Source: Bacteroides sp. UBA1773 (lineage in GTDB: Bacteria; Bacteroidota; Bacteroidia; Bacteroidales; Bacteroidaceae). From it: a stretch of DNA of 11,042 bases. Both the position numbers and the translations under genes were made by a program. The first letter of the stretch is position 1. Each line of letters starts with the position of its first letter. The notes beneath the pieces were generated by a model, which searched no databases, was not told the origin of the DNA, and was given only the letters and a program-made list of their open reading frames with translations. Location: the NCBI GenBank assembly GCA_002315285.1, contig DCGR01000076.1:20614-31655 (forward strand), read 5' to 3'. Positions 7,456 through 11,042 of this stretch are shown here, one piece after another.

Positions 7456-8115
7456 ATGAGCGATGATTTGAAAAAGACAAGTGGATTGGTTCGTGAATGC
7501 CCATGTTGGCAAACGATACTCGATGAGTATGCCGGTGATTCTAGCATCGATGGATTGTTGCTGGTAGGATGTGTGGAAAATAGCCGTGCCGAAGTGGAGC
7601 TCTGTAGGAAAAACTCACAAGGAGTGTTTTATGTGGACTGCAATGGTTCGGCATATATCGGGAAAAACGGATTGGGAAAGGTTCGTGAAGGCGATGGAAT
7701 GACTCCGGAGGGTGATTTTGATGTCCGAAGGGCTTTTGGCATTCTCCCCAATCCGGGTACCTGTATGGAATATTTCGACATAACCGACACGATGGTGGCT
7801 TGTGATGAGGAGGGTGAACACTATAATCAGATTGTAGATACACGGTTTATGGATCATCCATGTGGAGGAGAGCAGATGGCGAAGATGATGCCAGAATATT
7901 CGTATGGATTGGAACTCAACTACAACCCACAGAATGTCTATCCCAAGGGCTCGGCCATTTTCGTCCATTGTAAAGGAAAAAAGGCTTTCACTATGGGATG
8001 TGTGGCAATCGATGAGTCGCTGATGCGTCATGTGCTTGTTTCATCGAGGGGGCTGAAAGTGTGCATCCGGCAACGGTGTTTTGCCGTAGAGGCAGGCAAA
8101 GAAAATATTGGATGA
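7456..8115 (+). CDS. L,D-transpeptidase family protein (YkuD domain, COG3786-like)
   Basis: This is a 219-residue protein with a YkuD catalytic fold. Visible motifs are GLGKVREGDGMTPEGDF (72-88), FGILPNPGTCMEYF (94-107), YSYGLELNYNP (148-158) and GSAIFVHCKGKKAFTMGCVAIDE (165-187). H171 and C182 in the HxnTxGCV signature are the expected catalytic pair. Family members cross-link peptidoglycan stem peptides or attach proteins to peptidoglycan, in the periplasm. Oddly, neither in-frame start (7435 or 7456) gives a signal peptide, and 12 of 219 residues are Cys, which is unusual for a periplasmic enzyme. It may be exported by another route, act in the cytoplasm, or have another function. It begins 27 bases after the channel gene with its own ribosome binding site and no terminator between, so it is probably the last gene of the efflux operon. 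Confidence 0.85.
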   Translation: MSDDLKKTSGLVRECPCWQTILDEYAGDSSIDGLLLVGCVENSRAEVELCRKNSQGVFYVDCNGSAYIGKNGLGKVREGDGMTPEGDFDVRRAFGILPNPGTCMEYFDITDTMVACDEEGEHYNQIVDTRFMDHPCGGEQMAKMMPEYSYGLELNYNPQNVYPKGSAIFVHCKGKKAFTMGCVAIDESLMRHVLVSSRGLKVCIRQRCFAVEAGKENIG

Positions 8116-8166
8116 ATCCACGACAGCGGCCAAATCTACAAAAAATAGAAGAAAATTGCAAAATGA

Positions 8167-8197
8167 TTTGAATAATCGGAAGAAATTTCTAATTTTG
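8167..8197 (+). promoter_or_regulatory. Bacteroidetes-type promoter, rightward
   Basis: TTTG (8167-8170), a 19-bp spacer and TAATTTTG (8190-8197) match the Bacteroides consensus exactly. Transcription would begin near 8203, about 250 bases before the outer-membrane barrel gene at 8451. That gives either a long leader or a separate small RNA. Confidence 0.6.
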
Positions 8198-8272
8198 TGG
8201 CCATATATTTGTGGATTCTCAAGGCGGGTTCCCTTGGATTGGCGTGAGTCGGATGAAGGAATTTTGTGGGAC

Positions 8273-8393
8273 GGATTTTGCCATGCTTTTGCAGAAACGT
8301 GGTAATCTTTGGCCCAGAAGGATGAAACGAATGATGTAGGTAAGAACTTGCAAACAATCAGAGCGGATGGCCATTGATTTGTACTTTCTTGCC
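8273..8393. repeat. Diverged intergenic repeat, copy 1 (pairs with 8959-9081)
   Basis: Aligning with an offset of about 688 bases, the core 8315-8353 matches 9003-9041 at 27 of 39 positions by eye. The longer stretch 8328-8392 matches 9016-9080 at 37 of 65 without gaps. Each copy ends 40-60 bp upstream of a gene for an exported protein. It is most likely a duplicated regulatory or leader segment. Similarity is modest and was counted by hand. Confidence 0.35.
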
Positions 8394-8450
8394 AATGTAA
8401 ATGTGAAAATAATATGAATTGTTTATTAACTTAATGTAATGACTATTGGT

Positions 8451-8909
8451 ATGAAAAAAATGCTTTTGATTCTTGTCATGACTTTAATGGCAGTAGCAAA
8501 CTCGTATGCTCAGGGGCAATCCGTAGGATGGAACCTGAATTTTGCTACGAAGAGTGAAAATTTCGGTGTAGGTGTGAAATATCGTTGCTATGTGGCAGAC
8601 TATTTCCGTGTTGAGCCTTCTGCTGATTATTTTTTCAAGAATAAGGGTGTTTCCAATTGGGATTTGAATTGCAATTTGCATTTCTTGTTCAGATCGAACA
8701 GAGATTTGTTTTTCTATCCTCTTGCTGGCGTTTCATTTGCAGCATTCTCTGTTGGTCCCAGCGACTATAATCGCTTGGGATTCAATCTCGGTGGAGGATG
8801 CGACTGGGAATTTGACAGAAACTGGGTGGCTACAGCCGAAGTGAAATACCAGTGCCTGAAGGACTTTGGTCAAGCCGTATTCACCTTAGGATTCGCATAT
8901 TGTTTTTGA
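8451..8909 (+). CDS. Small outer membrane beta-barrel protein
   Basis: This is a 152-residue protein with a clear signal peptide (MKKMLLILVMTLMAVANSYA, cleavage near A20-Q21). The mature part alternates polar and hydrophobic residues in strand-like runs: SVGWNLNFA, FGVGVKYRCYV, FRVEPSADYFF, WDLNCNLHFLF, LFFYPLAGVSFAAF, RLGFNLGGGCDWEF, WVATAEVKYQCL and AVFTLGFAYCF. It ends in Phe, the usual C-terminal signature for outer membrane proteins. About eight strands fit the length, so this resembles the OmpA/OprF-like small barrels called 'porin family' or 'outer membrane beta-barrel' proteins. Its specific role is unknown. I chose the ATG at 8451. An ATG at 8439 is in frame but adds MTIG before the signal peptide. 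It is the first gene after the promoter at 8167-8197, and 213 bases separate it from the plug-protein pair. Confidence 0.75.
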   Translation: MKKMLLILVMTLMAVANSYAQGQSVGWNLNFATKSENFGVGVKYRCYVADYFRVEPSADYFFKNKGVSNWDLNCNLHFLFRSNRDLFFYPLAGVSFAAFSVGPSDYNRLGFNLGGGCDWEFDRNWVATAEVKYQCLKDFGQAVFTLGFAYCF

Positions 8910-8958
8910 ATGGGAGCTTGTTCAGGCAGAATCTGTCAATGGACCTGACTTGAACGTT

Positions 8959-9081
8959 GGATTTTATCTTGTCCTTGTAGAATCATACAACGTGCGATGG
9001 TTCAAAAGGGTAGGGCGAATGATATAGGCAAGGAACGGCAAGCGGCAGAAACTGACAACCATTAGGCTGTATGCCTTGGCG
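8959..9081. repeat. Diverged intergenic repeat, copy 2 (pairs with 8273-8393)
   Basis: This is the counterpart of the segment upstream of the barrel gene. The best-conserved core is CGAATGATATAGGCAAG (9016-9032), matching CGAATGATGTAGGTAAG (8328-8344) with two differences. It ends just before the candidate promoter of the first plug-protein gene. Confidence 0.35.
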
Positions 9082-9084
9082 GTG

Positions 9085-9117
9085 ATTGGTGGAATCTGTT
9101 TTACATCATAATTTTTG
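9085..9117 (+). promoter_or_regulatory. Candidate promoter of the plug-protein pair
   Basis: ATTG (9085-9088), a 20-bp spacer and TAATTTTTG (9109-9117) resemble the Bacteroidetes promoter, with one extra base inside the -7 element (TA-nnn-TTTG). The predicted start of transcription falls at or within a few bases of the ATG at 9123, so the transcript may be almost leaderless. Confidence 0.45.
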
Positions 9118-9122
9118 TAGCA

Positions 9123-9626
9123 ATGAAAAACATGTTGTCATGTTCCGCTTTCGGAACAGTAAAATGGCTTGCCGTTGTGTATGCCAGCGCTGTCATGACG
9201 GCGTGTGGAACGTCTCGTGCTCTCCCGACGGATGCAAACGATGAGGTATATAATGCTGGATTTGGAGAAGTGAATCGCGACGATGCCGTGTATTCGGTGG
9301 GAAGCATCACAAACCGCAAGAACGAAGCTTCAGCATATTCCAACATCTTTGATTACATCAGGGCGCGTGTGCCTGGAGTGTGGATGGATTATGCCGATCA
9401 TGGAGACACCCCCAACATCTACATTCGTGGCACCACTTCCATTCACGCCCCTCACCAACCTATGTTTATGGTAGATGGCCGACAGGTGGAAAGCATTGCC
9501 AATATCAACCCTAATGATGTGCGGACGGTGACGGTGCTGAAAGATGCTTTGGCTGCATTGTATGGAGTGCAGGGAGCCAATGGCGTGATTCAAATTTGGA
9601 CAAAGCGCGGCGATGATGCCGAGTGA
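9123..9626 (+). CDS. Free-standing TonB-receptor plug domain lipoprotein (SusC-like), copy 1
   Basis: This is a 167-residue protein. Residues 1-28 form a lipoprotein signal peptide (AVMTAC, Cys28 likely lipidated). The rest is a plug domain of TonB-dependent receptors of the SusC type: RARVPGV (80-86), IRGTTSI (101-107), MFMVDGRQV (114-122), INPNDVRTVTVLKDA (128-142) and YGVQGANGVIQIWTKRG (147-163). It ends four residues later, where a SusC-like receptor would enter its 22-strand barrel. In a full receptor this domain closes the channel and is moved by TonB. Alone and lipidated, its role is unknown. The SusC N-terminal box is degenerate here (NAGFGEVNRDD, 44-54). No ribosome binding site is seen before the ATG. 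It looks complete: start, signal and stop are all in order, and a paralogue follows 23 bases downstream. Confidence 0.82.
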   Translation: MKNMLSCSAFGTVKWLAVVYASAVMTACGTSRALPTDANDEVYNAGFGEVNRDDAVYSVGSITNRKNEASAYSNIFDYIRARVPGVWMDYADHGDTPNIYIRGTTSIHAPHQPMFMVDGRQVESIANINPNDVRTVTVLKDALAALYGVQGANGVIQIWTKRGDDAE

Positions 9627-9649
9627 AATCTTTTTGTTTTCCGAAAACC

Positions 9650-10117
9650 ATGAACCGTTACTTTTTTGTGGTTGTCTTTATGCTGGTCGTTTTTTCGGCC
9701 TGTGGCACACAGCGTGGAGGCGTGTTATCGCAACAGGATGACCAAGTGGATGTGGGTTATGGCACCACTTCGCGGCGCAATTCTGCTTATGCTGTGGGTA
9801 AGGTGGATGTGGAGCAGATACAAGACTTGGCTTACACCTCTATCTTTGATTATTTGCGTGCGAGGGTGTCTGGTGTGCAGGTGGGTTATGCCGCGCCTGG
9901 AGAAACTCCGGACATACAGATTCGTGGCATTGGTTCCATCAATTCGTCCACTCAGCCGATTTTTGTGGTCGATGGAATGCAAGTGGGCAGCATTGCTGAA
10001 ATCAATCCCAATGACGTGAAGTCGATAACGGTACTGAAAGATGCTGCGGCTTCGATTTATGGCATACGTGGCGCCAATGGCGTCATTCAGGTCACAACCA
10101 AGTCGGGATGCCAATAG
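9650..10117 (+). CDS. Free-standing TonB-receptor plug domain lipoprotein (SusC-like), copy 2
   Basis: This is a 155-residue paralogue of the preceding gene, with about 57 of 88 plug positions identical by eye. The signal peptide is MNRYFFVVVFMLVVFSAC with Cys18 as lipidation site. VDVGYGTTSRRNSAYAVGKVD (33-53) keeps the SusC 'VGYGTxxR' box that precedes the plug, where TonB contact is expected. RARVSGVQVGY (70-80), IQIRGIGSI (89-97), IFVVDGMQV (104-112), INPNDVKSITVLKDA (118-132) and GANGVIQVTTKSG (141-153) follow, and the protein ends two residues later, with no barrel. I prefer the ATG at 9650. A GTG at 9623 is in frame and overlaps the previous gene by 4 bases, but it puts MKSFCFPKT before the signal. 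The pair is probably co-transcribed and ends at the hairpin terminator at 10139-10166. A small barrel gene lies upstream. Confidence 0.82.
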   Translation: MNRYFFVVVFMLVVFSACGTQRGGVLSQQDDQVDVGYGTTSRRNSAYAVGKVDVEQIQDLAYTSIFDYLRARVSGVQVGYAAPGETPDIQIRGIGSINSSTQPIFVVDGMQVGSIAEINPNDVKSITVLKDAAASIYGIRGANGVIQVTTKSGCQ

Positions 10118-10138
10118 GATGTATTTCTCTAATCCCAT

Positions 10139-10166
10139 AAAAAAGGAGTGTCATTGACACTCCTTT
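10139..10166. terminator. Bidirectional hairpin terminator between convergent genes
   Basis: AAAGGAGTGTC (10142-10152) and GACACTCCTTT (10156-10166) form a perfect 11-bp stem with a 3-base loop. Read leftward, the hairpin ends in a run of six U (A-run 10139-10144), a textbook terminator for the OmpA-family gene on the minus strand. Read rightward, it ends in UUUCAUU, a weaker T-tract serving the second plug-protein gene. A second small inverted repeat (TTCGC-TAA-GCGAA, about 10181-10193) lies next to it. Confidence 0.85.
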
Positions 10167-10213
10167 CATTGAAAATGGTTTTCGCTAAGCGAACATCTTT
10201 TGTGGGGTAAACC

Positions 10214-10927
10214 TTACTTCAATGTGCCAGCTTCTGCCGATTGAATCATTTGTGTGCTGGCATACATGTAAATCTCTACACGACGGTTTTGCTCTTGGCC
10301 AGCTTTTGTGCTGTTGTCGGCAACAGGGTTGGCTTCGCCATAACCTACCACGTTTTTCACCTGAGTGTTGCTTACTCCACATCCCAACAGGTATGAGGCT
10401 ACGCTTTGTGCGCGTTGCTGACTCAAGGTGATGTTCTTTTGTTGGCTTTGGGCAGCGGTGCTGCCTTTCCAACCTTGGTTGTCGGTATAACCTTGGATCT
10501 CAACATCCATTTCGGCATTCTTCCGGAGCACGTCGTTGGCGAATTGGCTCAACGATGCTTGTGCGTCGCTGCTGAGAGTGGATTTGCCTGTGGCAAACAG
10601 GATGTTGTTGTCAAAGGTGACCTTCACGGCTTGCAATCCGTTGCTGTCGGTGACTTGTTCCACTTTGGCACCTTCAATGGCAGCAGCCTCGGCAGCAGCC
10701 TTGTCCATCTTCTTGCCAATGAGTGCTCCTGCCGTACCACCTACAGCTGTACCAATGGCAGCTCCGATGAGTGCGCCTTTGCCATTCCCAGCAATACCAC
10801 CGATAATGGCACCTAATGCGGCACCTGCGCCACCACCAATCAAACCTTTCTTTGTGGTGTTGTTCATACTACCACAGCTACTCAAGATGAGAGAAATGCA
10901 TAATGCAAAAATTCCAATTTTCTTCAT
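10214..10927 (-). CDS. OmpA-family lipoprotein with glycine zipper
   Basis: This is a 237-residue protein. The signal peptide ends in LSSC with Cys18 as likely lipidation site. Residues 28-75 are a glycine zipper (GGGAGAALGAIIGGIAGNG, then repeated GxxxG-type spacing), probably membrane-associated. Residues about 102-222 are an OmpA-like peptidoglycan-binding domain: VTFDNNILFATGKSTLSSDA (103-122), VEIQGYTDNQG (142-152), LSQQRAQSVASYL (168-180), VVGYGEANPVADN (193-205) and QNRRVEIYMYA (213-223). D149 and R172 match the Asp and Arg that bind diaminopimelate in this family. It should tether the envelope to peptidoglycan, like YiaD-type proteins. It is transcribed leftward, convergent with the plug-protein pair, and ends at the shared terminator. 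No consensus promoter is evident upstream. A 6-bp inverted repeat TGTAAG/CTTACA lies at 10973-10990. Confidence 0.92.
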   Translation of the reverse strand: MKKIGIFALCISLILSSCGSMNNTTKKGLIGGGAGAALGAIIGGIAGNGKGALIGAAIGTAVGGTAGALIGKKMDKAAAEAAAIEGAKVEQVTDSNGLQAVKVTFDNNILFATGKSTLSSDAQASLSQFANDVLRKNAEMDVEIQGYTDNQGWKGSTAAQSQQKNITLSQQRAQSVASYLLGCGVSNTQVKNVVGYGEANPVADNSTKAGQEQNRRVEIYMYASTQMIQSAEAGTLK

Positions 10928-11042
10928 GACACTTGTTTTCTAAAATTATTGAATTACTTTATTTTAGTAACGTGTAAGAAACAACTTACAACATTTTTAC
11001 TTTAGACTTTGGAGATGTTTTTGCTTGCTTTTTGAGGGAGTT

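Larger units (their letters stand above)
8116..8450. other. Intergenic region with promoter and paralogous segment
   Basis: No gene is supported here. The consensus-like promoter at 8167-8197 is the main feature. A second TAnnTTTG (TATATTTG, 8204-8211) has no matching -33 box. A 28-codon frame (8253-8339) starts with ATG but has no ribosome binding site and no recognisable product. Positions about 8273-8393 resemble 8959-9081 upstream of the next gene. A weaker promoter-like pair, ATTG (8373-8376) with TAAATGTG (8398-8405) at 21 bp, lies closer to the barrel gene. No strong terminator for the upstream operon is seen. Confidence 0.5.

Noticed and set aside
8108..8305. Rightward 65-codon frame after the transpeptidase
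   Set aside because: It needs a TTG start inside the previous gene, has no domain, and the consensus promoter at 8167-8197 lies within it.
8253..8339. 28-codon small ORF (MKEFCGTDF...)
   Set aside because: No ribosome binding site and no homologue recognised; the similar segment at 8959-9081 does not keep its start codon.
9123..10117. One broken TonB receptor split by frameshifts
   Set aside because: Each gene has its own lipoprotein signal and a full plug domain, and no barrel sequence follows, so this is a duplication of short genes, not one broken receptor.
10973..10990. TGTAAG/CTTACA inverted repeat upstream of the OmpA-family gene as an operator
   Set aside because: A 6-bp arm pair in AT-rich DNA is expected by chance; kept only as a note in that gene's entry.

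Overview
The window looks like chromosomal DNA from a member of the Bacteroidales (Bacteroides/Prevotella type). This is inferred from four things: promoter-like sites of the form TTTG-(19-21 bp)-TAnnTTTG, weak or absent Shine-Dalgarno sequences on several genes, SusC-type plug domains, and a glycine-zipper OmpA lipoprotein of the kind common in that order. No rRNA, tRNA, CRISPR array, insertion sequence or phage gene was seen. Species cannot be named from the sequence.

Left part (1-1390). One small leftward gene (330-656) encodes a YbjQ-family protein. A good leftward promoter at 100-131 serves a gene beyond the left edge. The 734 bases from 657 to 1390 hold no gene I can support. They do contain an exact 29-bp tandem duplication (787-844), a strong 9-bp-stem hairpin (1269-1301), and a candidate -7 element (1348-1355) just ahead of the next operon.

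Centre (1391-8115). Five rightward genes are closely packed: a small His/Cys-rich exported protein, a lipoprotein adaptor (CusB/HlyD type) with a His-rich N-terminus, a full-length heavy-metal RND pump (CusA/CzcA type, 1046 aa), a TolC-like outer membrane channel protein, and a YkuD-type L,D-transpeptidase. The first four form a complete tripartite metal-export system with an accessory protein in the position CzcI has in czc operons. The pump lacks the methionine triad of CusA at the aligned positions, so copper/silver should not be assumed as substrate. No regulator gene lies in the window. The transpeptidase has no signal peptide and 12 cysteines, and it appears to be co-transcribed with the efflux genes.

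Right part (8116-11042). A consensus-like promoter (8167-8197) opens an intergenic stretch leading to a small outer-membrane beta-barrel protein (8451-8909). Two tandem lipoproteins follow (9123-9626 and 9650-10117). Each consists of little more than a SusC-like TonB-receptor plug domain that stops where the barrel would begin. They are clear paralogues. The segments upstream of the barrel gene and of the first plug gene also resemble each other. A bidirectional hairpin terminator (10139-10166) separates the second plug gene from a convergent OmpA-family peptidoglycan-binding lipoprotein (10214-10927).

The most unusual items are the pair of free-standing plug lipoproteins next to a small barrel gene, and the transpeptidase at the end of a metal-efflux operon.
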